64,000 bases of DNA from Nocardia flavorosea. Its GTDB lineage: Bacteria > Actinomycetota > Actinomycetes > Mycobacteriales > Mycobacteriaceae. How positions within the stretch are numbered: position 1 is the stretch's first letter; every line of letters starts with the position of its first letter. The stretch covers positions 434,001-498,000 of the forward strand of contig NZ_JADLQL010000001.1 of assembly GCF_015477805.1 (NCBI RefSeq), given 5' to 3'. The notes below the pieces were generated by a model that was not told the origin of the DNA, did no database searches, and was given only the letters and a program-made list of their open reading frames with translations. Made by a program: the position numbers and the translations under genes. Of this stretch, positions 1-8,702 are shown one piece after another.

Positions 1-383
1 TGGCGGATGAGCCAGGCGGCCATGGCGGCGGCCTCGGTGACCCCGTTGCGCGGGTTCCCGCCCGTGACGATCACCGGGGACAGCGGCGCGAGAAGGGCTT
101 GAACGTACCCGGCGCGCAACCGTTCCACCAGTTCGCGACGCATGGTGCCGCCGGGAAGCAAACCGTAGCCGAGGATCACGATCGCGGTCCCGGGGCCGTG
201 CGCGCGCATCAGCGGGCCGTTCGGCAACTCCCCGATTCCGGTCGGTAGCCCGTCCGGGACGATGGGGGTGGCGCCGGCCGATCCGCACAGACCCGCGGTG
301 ATCGCGGCAGCGGTGAGGGCGGTGGTCAGAACCGTCCGGAACCCGGGAGCGCGGCGGCGGCGGTGGCTGCGGATATCGGGCAT
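1..383 (-). CDS. Secreted YdcF/DUF218-family protein, C-terminus outside window
   Basis: The reverse strand reads open from an ATG at 383 to the window edge, giving 127 residues. The N-terminus is basic (several Arg), followed by a hydrophobic Ala-rich segment and an AGA-like cleavage site, so it is probably Sec-exported. The mature part has a VILGYGL strand, then R-x-E-L-x-x-R-L-R-A-G-Y and VIVTGGNP, which is the pattern of the YdcF/ElyC/SanA (DUF218) fold. These proteins are Rossmann-like envelope factors of poorly defined activity. It is divergent from the lipase at 752. The family call rests on the motifs; the C-terminus is not visible. Confidence 0.75.
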   Translation of the reverse strand, partial: MPDIRSHRRRRAPGFRTVLTTALTAAAITAGLCGSAGATPIVPDGLPTGIGELPNGPLMRAHGPGTAIVILGYGLLPGGTMRRELVERLRAGYVQALLAPLSPVIVTGGNPRNGVTEAAAMAAWLIR

Positions 384-751
384 CGCGAACTCCGAAATGA
401 CGGGGCCGGAATCGGCCGTGTATCGAAAAGCGGTGATCACATTTTCGGGTACCTGGCCGTGATCGATTCGTGATCGTCTGTGTTATTGGACAATCCACGA
501 AAAAACGTGCTTTTGTCAGGGTTCGCAACGGCACCCTGCCCGCGTGGCCCCCGCGATTCCGGGGAATTCCCGATCGTTTCGTCTGTGACGGGCACCAAAC
601 CGGATCGAACGCTTTGGTGAGCTGCCCAATTCCACCACCCGAATCATTGGACAACCGGTCGGCCGCCCGTACTGTCGGCGCAGCTTCCCTGCCGCGAAAA
701 CTCTGCGCGGCAAGGGAATCGGACGACGAAGTTCTGGCAGAAAGGGTCCTG
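384..751. promoter_or_regulatory. Divergent intergenic region with a repeated ATTGGACAA motif
   Basis: This 368-bp gap separates the divergent YdcF-like and lipase genes. It has a locally AT-rich patch around 470-520. The 9-mer ATTGGACAA occurs twice on the plus strand, at 485-493 and 646-654, and could be a regulator half-site. An open frame runs through the region in the lipase frame, but it has no export signal at its start and looks non-coding. No promoter was assigned with confidence. Confidence 0.3.
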
Positions 752-1951
752 ATGAATCGACCTACCTCCGGCCGGCTGCGCGCCGCGGTCTTGTGTGCCG
801 CCACCGCACTATTTTTCGGGTTCACCGGTGCGGGCGCCGGAGCCGGCCCGCCGGTGGCTCCCACCGAACAGGATCTGGCCGAATACATCGCGGCGGGCCG
901 GACCGCCGGGCCGGTCGCCGATTCCGGAAGCGCCAGCGGCTCGGCCTGTAACTCCGGCAGCGGGGCGGGTTCGGGTAACGGTTCCGGGGATTGTTACGGC
1001 GGTTCGGGCAGCAGTTCGGGCCTTTCGGGCGGGTACGCCTCCGATACTGTGGGCCACGGCCCGGCGCAGACGGCGTTCCTGTCGGCTTTCGCGCACGGCC
1101 TGTTCAACGCCGATGTCGCGCCACCCGGCGCCAATGACTGGAACTGCAAACCCACCGCGGAACACCCGCGCCCGGTACTGCTGATCCACGGCACATGGAT
1201 GAACGCCTACAACGGTTTCGCTTTCATGGGACAGCCGATCAAGGACGCGGGTTTCTGCACCTTCACCTTCAACTACGGCCGCGCGAATCTCGTCCAGGGC
1301 GGCGGGCTCGGCTCCGTGCTACCGGGCACGATGGGTACCGGTTACATCCAGGATTCGGCAAAGCAGCTCGCCGTGTTCGTGGACCGGGTACTCGCGGCCA
1401 CCGGCGCCGCCGAGGTGGATATCGTCGCGCATTCCCAGGGCGGCTCGATGTCGAACTGGTACACCAAGTTCGAAGGCGGCGCCGACAAGGTCGCCAAACT
1501 GATCACCTACGGCGCCACCCACCACGGCACCACCCTGGACGGGATCGGTGCACTGGGCCGGGCCATCAACAACTTCGGTATCGATATTCTCGGCTTCATC
1601 GAGATCTTCGTGGGCCACTCCGGGATCCAGCAGACGGTGGGCTCGGATTTCGTCAACCAGCTGAACGCAGCCGGCGATACGGTGCCCGGTGTGGAGTACA
1701 CCGTCGTCGGCACCCGCTACGACGAGGTGACGACCCCCTTCGACCTGACCTTCCTGAAACCCGGGCCGGACGCGCCCGTCCGCAACATCACCCTGCAGGA
1801 CGGGTGCGAACAGGACCTGTCGGACCACCTCACGATGATGTATTCGCCGCGCGCGCTGTCCATCGCCCTGCAGGCGCTGGATCCGGTGCAGTTCCCGGCG
1901 CTGCAGTGCACCTTCAACCCGTGGCTCATCGGCGGCGGCGGCAAGCTGTGA
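752..1951 (+). CDS. Secreted triacylglycerol lipase / esterase (alpha/beta hydrolase)
   Basis: A 399-residue exported lipase. Start ATG 752 is chosen because it follows an AAAGGG ribosome site and opens directly on an Arg-containing, hydrophobic signal peptide (residues 1-32). A Ser/Gly-rich linker with two Cys covers residues 57-94. The hydrolase core has the oxyanion strand LLIHGTW (about 143-149) and the nucleophile elbow AHSQG with Ser228. A late Asp (GTRYDEV) and His (SDHLTMM) complete the triad. The layout matches actinobacterial class-2 lipases that hydrolyse extracellular acylglycerols. The Ser/Gly linker is longer than usual for the family and may be a flexible cell-wall spacer. Confidence 0.85.
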   Translation: MNRPTSGRLRAAVLCAATALFFGFTGAGAGAGPPVAPTEQDLAEYIAAGRTAGPVADSGSASGSACNSGSGAGSGNGSGDCYGGSGSSSGLSGGYASDTVGHGPAQTAFLSAFAHGLFNADVAPPGANDWNCKPTAEHPRPVLLIHGTWMNAYNGFAFMGQPIKDAGFCTFTFNYGRANLVQGGGLGSVLPGTMGTGYIQDSAKQLAVFVDRVLAATGAAEVDIVAHSQGGSMSNWYTKFEGGADKVAKLITYGATHHGTTLDGIGALGRAINNFGIDILGFIEIFVGHSGIQQTVGSDFVNQLNAAGDTVPGVEYTVVGTRYDEVTTPFDLTFLKPGPDAPVRNITLQDGCEQDLSDHLTMMYSPRALSIALQALDPVQFPALQCTFNPWLIGGGGKL

Positions 1952-2197
1952 TCCGCCGGTAGACGGTGCGCACCGGCATAACTGCCCGACTCCACAGTTC
2001 TGTTCGGTGCGTACCCGGCCGCCGTATCCGGTTCGGACGGGTCCCGGGTGTTCGGGCCCTGCCGCCCGAGCCGGTGCGGCGGCCGCGACCCACCGGTGAC
2101 GTCACCGCATATCCGTCACCGGTGGGTTCGCCGGGAACGGGCAGTGTCCCGGGAACCGCCGGCTGCACCGCGTCCGAGCCGGCGGTTGCGCACGCTG

Positions 2198-3799
2198 TCA
2201 GGGGCGGGTCAGGAACTCGGCGGCCTGGGCACCAATGAACACGCTCGGTGCGTGGGTGTGGCCGCGTACCAGGACCGGCATGACCGAGGCATCCGCCACC
2301 CGCAGTCCCCGGACGCCGCGGACGCGTAGTTGCGGATCCACGACGCTCGTATCGTCGGAACCCATCCGGCAGGTGCCGGCGGGATGGTAGAGCGTATGTG
2401 CGTACTGCTCGAGCGATACCGTCCGCGTTTCCTCCGCCAGCCCATCGGCCGCATCCGGTGGATAGCACAGGTCGCCGAGAACACCTTTCATCGCCTCGGT
2501 GCCGGCGATTTCGGCGCAATGCCGTAATCCGGCCATCAGCGCGGCCCGGTCGGCGCCGTCGGGATCGGAGAGGTACTTCGGATCGATCACCGCTTTGGCG
2601 AGGGGGTCGTTCGAGGCCAGCGTGATGGTGCCGCGGCTGCGCGGGCGCAACAGCACGGTGGCCAGGATGACGCCGTGCGCGGTCGGATCGATCAGGCCTT
2701 CGTGGTAGAACGGCGCGGGCGCGTACACGAGTTCCAGATCGGGATATTCCAGATCCGGGTCGCTGCGTACGAAACCGTAGGCCTCGCCGACATTGGAGGT
2801 GAGCATGCCACGGTGCCGCAGCAGGTAATCGACGAGCTGCCTGGGCTTTTCGGCGCCGAAAAGCGAATCGGCAGCCACCGAGTAGCCGAGCCCCGCGACG
2901 AGATGGTCCTGTAGGTTGGCGCCTACTTCGGGAGCGTGCCGGCGGACGTCGATCCCGTGCCGCTCGAGTTCGGCCCGGTCACCGATCCCGGACAGCATGA
3001 GCAGTTGCGGGCTGTTGATCGCTCCGCCGGACAGGATCACTTCCTTGGTGGCGCGCACCTGCTCGCGGCGCCCGGCCCGGGAGAACTCGACACCCACGGC
3101 GCGGTCCCCGTCGAACAGCACCCGGGTGGCGGTGGCTTCCGGCAGCACGGTGAGGTTGCGGCGTTTCATGGCCGGCCGCAGATAGGCGTCCGCGGTGCTC
3201 CAGCGCCGGCCCCGGTACTGGGTGACCATGGTCTGGGTGAATCCCTGCGGCTCGGGCAGGTTCGCGGTTTCGACGCAGAACCCGCGTTCGGCGACGGCTT
3301 TCAAGTAGGCGGCCGTGGACGGGCGCGGACTGCGCTGGTGGGAGATATGCAGGGGCCCGCCGGTGCCGTGGTCGTCGCCGGCGGGCCCTTCGACGTCCTC
3401 GATCGTGCGGAACTGTTCGACCGCCTTGTCGAATCCCCAGTCGGGGCCGGCGGCCGTGGCCCATTCGTCGTAGTCGGCGCGGAAACCGCGGACCCACATC
3501 TGCGCGTTGAGCGAGGAGGATCCGCCGAAGGTCTTACCGCGCGGCCAGTAGATCTGCCGGTTGCCGAGTTGCGGCTGCGGTTCGGTGAGATAGTCCCAGT
3601 CGTAGGGGCTGCGGAACAGTTTCGAGAAGCCGGCCGGGATCCGGATGAACTTGTCCTTGTCGGCCGGGCCGGCCTCGAGCACGATCACCGAGCGTCCCGG
3701 ATCAGCGCTGAGCCGGTCGGCGAGTACCGCGCCCGCCGAACCCGACCCGACGATCACATAGTCCGCACTGACTTCTGTCACCTTCGCACCTTTCGACAT
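2198..3799 (-). CDS. GMC-family FAD oxidoreductase (choline dehydrogenase-like)
   Basis: A 533-residue flavoprotein that probably oxidises a primary alcohol or choline-like substrate. The N-terminus carries the FAD-binding VIVGSGSAGAVLADRL (about residues 12-27) and an acidic E in VLEAGP. The GMC signature GGSSSLNAQMWVRG follows. The C-terminus has YHPAGTCRMG and a GHTHAP block supplying the paired active-site His. The start at 3799 (MSKGAKV) is preferred over an in-frame upstream extension because the Rossmann strand then begins near residue 10. No partner enzyme or regulator lies beside it, so the substrate cannot be inferred. Confidence 0.88.
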   Translation of the reverse strand: MSKGAKVTEVSADYVIVGSGSAGAVLADRLSADPGRSVIVLEAGPADKDKFIRIPAGFSKLFRSPYDWDYLTEPQPQLGNRQIYWPRGKTFGGSSSLNAQMWVRGFRADYDEWATAAGPDWGFDKAVEQFRTIEDVEGPAGDDHGTGGPLHISHQRSPRPSTAAYLKAVAERGFCVETANLPEPQGFTQTMVTQYRGRRWSTADAYLRPAMKRRNLTVLPEATATRVLFDGDRAVGVEFSRAGRREQVRATKEVILSGGAINSPQLLMLSGIGDRAELERHGIDVRRHAPEVGANLQDHLVAGLGYSVAADSLFGAEKPRQLVDYLLRHRGMLTSNVGEAYGFVRSDPDLEYPDLELVYAPAPFYHEGLIDPTAHGVILATVLLRPRSRGTITLASNDPLAKAVIDPKYLSDPDGADRAALMAGLRHCAEIAGTEAMKGVLGDLCYPPDAADGLAEETRTVSLEQYAHTLYHPAGTCRMGSDDTSVVDPQLRVRGVRGLRVADASVMPVLVRGHTHAPSVFIGAQAAEFLTRP

Positions 3800-3956
3800 C
3801 GTGTAGGGCAAACATACGAGACCCGCCCGGGGTGTGGGGCGGGTTCGCATCGTTGTGCCGGACACCGGCGGACGCGGTACCCGGGGTTTCCGAAGCCGGA
3901 TAATCCGGGACGCTGTTTGCGCTGCCGGATGTTCCCGGACGGGGTATAACCGGCCC

Positions 3957-4598
3957 ATGAGTTACCCGGTGGACCTCGGGGTGCTGCAGGCCGGTGCGAT
4001 CGCCGTGATCATCGCCGGTGTAGCCCTGGTGATTTCGGCGCTGGTGGCGTTGCGCAGGAAAAGGCCCCGGTCTTCACTGCTACGCGGCGGGGGTGGGCTG
4101 GTACTGCTGGCTGCGGCGGCACTGGTGCTGTGGACGGCGACCCTCGTCCAGACCTATCTGGGTTTGACGGGCGAGATTCGCGCCGCGCACGTGGTGGTGA
4201 CCCCGGTCGCCGATGCCGAGCACCGGCTCGAGGTCGATCTGACGCTGTTCGACGAGGAGGGGGTTCCGGCCGAACGCAGCACGTATCGCGTGACCGGCGA
4301 TCTCTGGGTACTGCAGGCGCAGATCGTCGAACTGCAGCCGTGGGTGAACGCGCTCGGCTTCCATTCCGGCTACAAGGTGTCGCGCCTGTACGGGCAGCGG
4401 CTCGACGGGGTCGCGACCGGACAGGACCATGTCCTGCTCAACGGCGGTGATCGCGATTTCTTCCGTGAGATGACCGAGGACCGCTGGTTCACCTCGCCGT
4501 TCGTGCGTTCTGCCTACGGTAACGCGGTGATCGCGATGCCGGGGGAGTACGACGTCTACATCTCGCGGGACGCGATCAAGACCCGTCCCGTCGAGTGA
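3957..4598 (+). CDS. Membrane protein of unknown function with two N-terminal TM helices
   Basis: A 213-residue protein with hydrophobic helices at about residues 8-30 and 44-66, followed by a soluble domain of about 145 residues that would lie outside the membrane. The second half contains WVLQAQIVELQPWVNALG and FTSPFVRSAYGNAV-type segments. It resembles actinobacterial proteins often labelled hypothetical or efflux-associated, but no catalytic motif is visible. A TATAAC -10-like box at 3945-3950 lies only 6 nt before the ATG and there is no Shine-Dalgarno site, so the mRNA may be leaderless. Its 3' end overlaps the convergent TetR gene by 23 nt. Confidence 0.7.
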   Translation: MSYPVDLGVLQAGAIAVIIAGVALVISALVALRRKRPRSSLLRGGGGLVLLAAAALVLWTATLVQTYLGLTGEIRAAHVVVTPVADAEHRLEVDLTLFDEEGVPAERSTYRVTGDLWVLQAQIVELQPWVNALGFHSGYKVSRLYGQRLDGVATGQDHVLLNGGDRDFFREMTEDRWFTSPFVRSAYGNAVIAMPGEYDVYISRDAIKTRPVE

Positions 4599-5190
4599 AC
4601 GCCGCCCCGGCGCTCGCGCCGACCGCGGACCGGCACAGGATGCTCAACTCCTCGACCACGGTATCGAGCGCGGCGGGGTCGCGTTCGGTGCGCGCGACGA
4701 TGAGGGCCCCCTCCAGGGCGCTGACCACCAGCACCGCGACCGACCGGGCGCGTTGCCGCGGTGCTCCGTCGCCGACGAGTTTCCCGGCGATCAGCTCACG
4801 CCAGGTATCGAAGGTGGCCCCCGCGGCGGTGACCGCATCCGGCTCGTTGCCCAGCGCGGCCGCAGCGATCGGGCAGCCGACCGCGTAATCGCCGCGGTCG
4901 AGCCCCCGTGCGAGGGTCTCGGCGAGTTCCCGTAATGCGACCGAGGTATCCGGCGTATCGAGTACCCGCTCGAGTTCTTCGGTGACCCGCGCCCCGGCGA
5001 CCTCGGTCGCCTCCGTGACCAGTTGCGCCTTGCCTCCGGGGAAGTGGTGATAGACCGATCCGCGGGGTGCGCCACTGGCGTTCAGGACATCGGCGAACGA
5101 CACCGCTGCGACACCTCGCCGGCGGATGAGCGAGATCGCGCTACGGATCATCGCCGCCCGGGGCCCGTCCGGATCCTTACGTCGTGGCAT
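4576..5190 (-). CDS. TetR-family transcriptional repressor
   Basis: A 204-residue regulator. Residues 13-55 form the TetR helix-turn-helix (ISLIRRRGVAAVSFADVLNA, then GAPRGSVYHHF). The all-helical remainder is of the LmrA/YxaF type, with an acidic Leu-rich segment. It is divergent from the thioesterase at 5287, with an inverted repeat (5219-5238) between them, so autoregulation and control of the thioesterase are likely. The ligand is unknown; an acyl-CoA or fatty acid would fit the neighbour. The C-terminus overlaps the tail of the upstream convergent membrane gene. Confidence 0.88.
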   Translation of the reverse strand: MPRRKDPDGPRAAMIRSAISLIRRRGVAAVSFADVLNASGAPRGSVYHHFPGGKAQLVTEATEVAGARVTEELERVLDTPDTSVALRELAETLARGLDRGDYAVGCPIAAAALGNEPDAVTAAGATFDTWRELIAGKLVGDGAPRQRARSVAVLVVSALEGALIVARTERDPAALDTVVEELSILCRSAVGASAGAAFTRRDGS

Positions 5191-5218
5191 CGCACCGCTT
5201 CCTGTTGCCTCCCATTCC

Positions 5219-5238
5219 TATGTATGTTGTCATACTTA
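5219..5238. promoter_or_regulatory. Candidate TetR operator
   Basis: Imperfect inverted repeat with arms TATGTATG and CATACTTA separated by TTGT (7 of 8 positions match), in the AT-rich divergent gap between the TetR gene and the thioesterase. Size and position fit a TetR-dimer operator. Confidence 0.5.
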
Positions 5239-5286
5239 TATTCGTCCCACCACTCGAACATCGGCACTATCCACCAGGAGGACCCC

Positions 5287-6120
5287 GTGACCGGGATCGA
5301 TGCGCCACCCCATCCCTTCGATACCGCGATCGCCACCGAGCACCTCGGCGGAGGCCGTGTCACCGGGCGGACCTGTCCCGACTACGCGAATATGGTCGGC
5401 CCGTTCGGTGGTGTCACCGCAGCGGCGCTACTGCGCGCGATCGAAGGACATCCCGACCGAATGGGTGACCCGCTGGCGCTGACGGTGAACTACGCGGGCC
5501 CGATCGCCGACGGCGAGTTCGAGATCACCGCCCGTCCGGTCCGCACCAACCGCACGAATCAGCACTGGCAGCTCGAGCTCGCCCAGAACGGTGCGATCAC
5601 CACCACCGCGACCGCGGTCTTCGGGATCCGCCGCGATACCTGGTCGGATATGGAACTCGCGATGCCTTCGGTGCCGGGGCCCGACAAGGCCGAACCGCAG
5701 GAGTTCCCAGAGTTCATCGCGTGGGGCCGCAACTACGATCTGCGCTTCGTCACCGGCGCCGTCCCCGAACCGGCTCCGATCGAAGCGCACCCCGCAAGCC
5801 CGGATTCGGTGAGCACTCTTTGGCTGCGTGACCGGCCGGCCCGCCCGCTCGATTTCGCCTCGCTCACGGCGATGTCGGACGCGTTCTACCCGCGGGTCTT
5901 CCTCCGCCAGGGCCGGTACCTACCTGCCGGAACGATCTCGCTCACCGTCTACTACCACGCCACCGCCGCCGAACTGGCCGCCCAGGGCGCGGAATACCTG
6001 CTGGGCAGCGCCCGCGCGCATCGCTTCGCGCACGGCCATTTCGATCAGAACGCCCACCTGTGGGGACACGACGGTACCTTGCTGGCGACAAGCCATCAGC
6101 TGGTGTACTTCAAAGGCTGA
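5287..6120 (+). CDS. Acyl-CoA thioesterase, double hot-dog (TesB-like)
   Basis: A 277-residue protein starting at GTG 5287 behind a strong AGGAGG site. The N-terminal half has the NMVGPFGGVTAAALLRA segment and the second half DPDSVSTLWLRD-like and LTAMSDAFYPRVF segments, typical of tandem hot-dog acyl-CoA thioesterases (4HBT_3/TesB type), which release free acids from acyl-CoA. The ending QNAHLWGHDGTLLATSHQLV is the usual closing strand. It sits under the divergent TetR gene, suggesting acid- or acyl-CoA-responsive expression. Confidence 0.85.
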   Translation: MTGIDAPPHPFDTAIATEHLGGGRVTGRTCPDYANMVGPFGGVTAAALLRAIEGHPDRMGDPLALTVNYAGPIADGEFEITARPVRTNRTNQHWQLELAQNGAITTTATAVFGIRRDTWSDMELAMPSVPGPDKAEPQEFPEFIAWGRNYDLRFVTGAVPEPAPIEAHPASPDSVSTLWLRDRPARPLDFASLTAMSDAFYPRVFLRQGRYLPAGTISLTVYYHATAAELAAQGAEYLLGSARAHRFAHGHFDQNAHLWGHDGTLLATSHQLVYFKG

Positions 6121-6171
6121 CAGCTGTCCGAGGCCGCGTGCTGAGCCCCGTTTCGCGGGTCGAATCCCGGC

Positions 6172-7890
6172 TCAGCCCGCCGCGGGATCGGTGACCGGGG
6201 TGATCGGCAACCGCAGTGCGGCCGGTGCCGATTCCGGCACCACCGGTGCTTTCGGCGCCACCGGCGCGATCCGGCGATACCCGGATCCCTGCGGTGGCCG
6301 GGTGTCCTGCTCGCCCTTGTTCGGCCAGTACGCGGCGGCCCGCTCGGCCTGTGCGGTGATGGTCAGCGACGGGTTCACGCCCAGGTTCGCCGATACCGCC
6401 GCCCCGTCGACCACGCTCAGCGTCGGATAACCGAAAACCCGGTGGTAGGCGTCGATCACCCCCGTATCGGGGTCCGCGCCGATGGCGGCTCCGCCGAGAA
6501 AATGCGCGGTGAGCGGGATATTGAACACCTCGCCCCACGTGCCGCCCGCGGTGCCGCCGATCTGTTCGGCCACCCGCCGGGTCGCCTCGTTACCCGCGGG
6601 GATCCAGGTCGGGTTGGGTTGACCGTGGCCCTGGCGGCTGGTCAGTTTGCGGCCGAACAGACCGCGTTTGGTGTAGGTGGTGATGGAGTTGTCCAGATGC
6701 TGCATCACCAGTGAAATGATGGTGCGTTCACTCCAGTTGCGTACGCTGAGGAAACTGATCAGCAACAGCGGATGCCGCAGCGCGATCCCCAGGAACCGCA
6801 GCCAGCGCGGAATACGACCGCCACCGTCGACCATCAGCGTCTGGAGCAGACCCATCGCGTTCGACCCCTTCCCGTAGCGCACGGGTTCGATATGGGTGTC
6901 GGGGGTCGGGTGGATCGATGAGGTGATCGCGACGCCGCGGGTGAAATCCTGGCCGGGGGCGAGCTTCTTCGTGGCGGCCCCGACGATGGACTCCGAGTTG
7001 GTGCGCGTGAGCAGGCCGAGCCGGTCGGACAGGTCGGGCAGGATCCGGCGGTCGCGCATATCGTGCAGCAGCCGCTGGGTGCCCAGGGTGCCGGCGGCGA
7101 CCACGACCTGCCGCGCGGTGTAGGTGGTGCGCTGTTTGCGGAGCCACGCGCCGGTACGTTGCGCGGTGACGACCCAGCTCCCGTCGGCCTGCGGCCGCAG
7201 TTCGGTGACCGTGGTCATCGGCACGACCCGTGCCCCGGCCTGTTCGGCGAGATAGAGATAGTTCTTGACCAGGGTGTTCTTCGCGCCGTATTTGCACCCG
7301 ACCATACAGTCCCCGCATTCGACACAGCCCGTACGAGCCGGTCCGGCGCCGCCGAAGTAGGGATCGGCCACGGTTTCCCCCGGTTCGCCGAAGAATACGC
7401 CGACCGGTGTCTGCACGAAGGTGTCGCCGACACCCATATCCTCGGCGACCTTCCGGAACACTTCGTCGGCCGGGGTCATATGCGGATTCTGTACCACGCC
7501 CAGCATTCGTTTCGCCTGGTCGTAGTAGGGCGTGAGCTCGGCGCGCCAGTCGGTGATATCACGCCACTGCGCGTCCTGGAAGAACGGCTCCGGCGGGACA
7601 TAGAGTGTGTTGGCGTAGTTGAGGGAACCGCCACCGACGCCGGCGCCGCCGAGGATGAGGACATTGCGCAGCGGGTGAATGCGCTGGATTCCGTAGCATC
7701 CCAATTTCGGTGCCCACAGGAACTTACGCAGGTCCCAGCTCGTCTTCGGCAGCTCGTCGTCGGCGTAGCGGCGACCGGCCTCGAGTACGCCGACCGTATA
7801 ACCCTTCTCCACCAGTCGTAGTGCGGTGACACTGCCACCGAACCCGGACCCGACGACGAGAACATCGAAATCCGCGGTCGCCTCGGCCAT
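6172..7890 (-). CDS. choD: ChoD-like cholesterol oxidase / GMC oxidoreductase
   Basis: A 572-residue FAD enzyme. It opens with DVLVVGSGFGGSVTALRLVE (FAD dinucleotide fold) followed by VLEAGRRY. A ferredoxin-like Cys cluster CVECGDCMVGC lies near residue 190, and a C-terminal LSVVDGAAVSANLGVNPSLT block closes the FAD domain. This is the layout of the mycobacterial ChoD (Rv3409c) group, annotated as cholesterol oxidase although sterol activity of the group is debated. The start is supported by an AAGGAG site. A TetR gene is divergent from it and may be its regulator. Confidence 0.85.
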   Translation of the reverse strand: MAEATADFDVLVVGSGFGGSVTALRLVEKGYTVGVLEAGRRYADDELPKTSWDLRKFLWAPKLGCYGIQRIHPLRNVLILGGAGVGGGSLNYANTLYVPPEPFFQDAQWRDITDWRAELTPYYDQAKRMLGVVQNPHMTPADEVFRKVAEDMGVGDTFVQTPVGVFFGEPGETVADPYFGGAGPARTGCVECGDCMVGCKYGAKNTLVKNYLYLAEQAGARVVPMTTVTELRPQADGSWVVTAQRTGAWLRKQRTTYTARQVVVAAGTLGTQRLLHDMRDRRILPDLSDRLGLLTRTNSESIVGAATKKLAPGQDFTRGVAITSSIHPTPDTHIEPVRYGKGSNAMGLLQTLMVDGGGRIPRWLRFLGIALRHPLLLISFLSVRNWSERTIISLVMQHLDNSITTYTKRGLFGRKLTSRQGHGQPNPTWIPAGNEATRRVAEQIGGTAGGTWGEVFNIPLTAHFLGGAAIGADPDTGVIDAYHRVFGYPTLSVVDGAAVSANLGVNPSLTITAQAERAAAYWPNKGEQDTRPPQGSGYRRIAPVAPKAPVVPESAPAALRLPITPVTDPAAG

Positions 7891-8007
7891 GGACTACTCC
7901 TTGCTTCGGAAGGGTCAGCAGTGACTGGCGGTAACATTAACACAGGCTGTTGCGAGCGCTGATCACTTTTGTTGACACCGCTCTCTGAAATGGTCAGGCT
8001 GGGGCGG

Positions 8008-8697
8008 GTGACCACTCCTCGTGCCCGGGCCCGCGCCCAGACCATGTCGGATATCCTGCGCATCGCGCGCGAACATCTTGCCACCGGCGGCGCGGCAGCG
8101 CTGTCCCTACGCGCTGTGGCCCGGGATCTCGGCGTGGTCTCCTCGGCGGTGTACCGCTACGTCCGTAGCCGGGACGAACTACTGACCTTGCTGGTGGTCG
8201 ACGGCTACGACGCCCTCGGTGACGCCGTCGACGCCGCGCTGGCCGACGCCGGCGACGATCCGATCGAACGCTTGCGGATCACCGCCCGTGCCGTCCACAC
8301 CTGGGCGCTGGCCGAACCGGCGTGGTACGGGCTGCTGTTCGGCACCCCGGTCCCCGGCTACACCGCCCCGGCCGACCGCACCGTTATCCCGGGAACCCGG
8401 GTGATCCTCATTCTGATCCGGATCATCGAAGCGGCCCACGCCCGGCAACTACTCACCCGTCCCGCGGTGGAGCCGCCGGTACCGAGCCCGCTGTCCCGGG
8501 ACTTCACCCGGATCCGCGACGAGTTCGACGTGGACCTGCCCGATTGGGCGCTGGCTCGGGCGCTCACCGTCTGGTGCACTCTGTTCGGGGCGGTGAGTTT
8601 CGACGTCTTCGATATGTACGGCGGCGATACTTTCACCGACCGGGGTCAGGTGTTCGAACTCCATATCGCGGCACTGGAATCGCTGCTCGGCGCCTGA
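8008..8697 (+). CDS. TetR/AcrR-family regulator with WHG-type C-terminal domain
   Basis: About 229 residues. The HTH is ILRIAREHLATGGAAALSLR then VARDLGVVSSAVYRYV, followed by a helical ligand domain ending in WCTLFGAVSFDVFDM. The start is uncertain: GTG 8008 gives the usual short basic leader, while in-frame ATGs at 7990 and 7969 are possible. A TTGACA at 7972-7977 with a weak CAGGCT 17 nt later could give a leaderless message at 8008. It is divergent from the choD-like gene, so control of that oxidase is a reasonable inference. Confidence 0.83.
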   Translation: MTTPRARARAQTMSDILRIAREHLATGGAAALSLRAVARDLGVVSSAVYRYVRSRDELLTLLVVDGYDALGDAVDAALADAGDDPIERLRITARAVHTWALAEPAWYGLLFGTPVPGYTAPADRTVIPGTRVILILIRIIEAAHARQLLTRPAVEPPVPSPLSRDFTRIRDEFDVDLPDWALARALTVWCTLFGAVSFDVFDMYGGDTFTDRGQVFELHIAALESLLGA

Positions 8698-8702
8698 ACC
8701 GC

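Noticed and set aside
470..751. Extension of the lipase frame upstream to 470
   Set aside because: The extension lacks a signal peptide at its start, while ATG 752 has a ribosome site and opens directly on a signal peptide.
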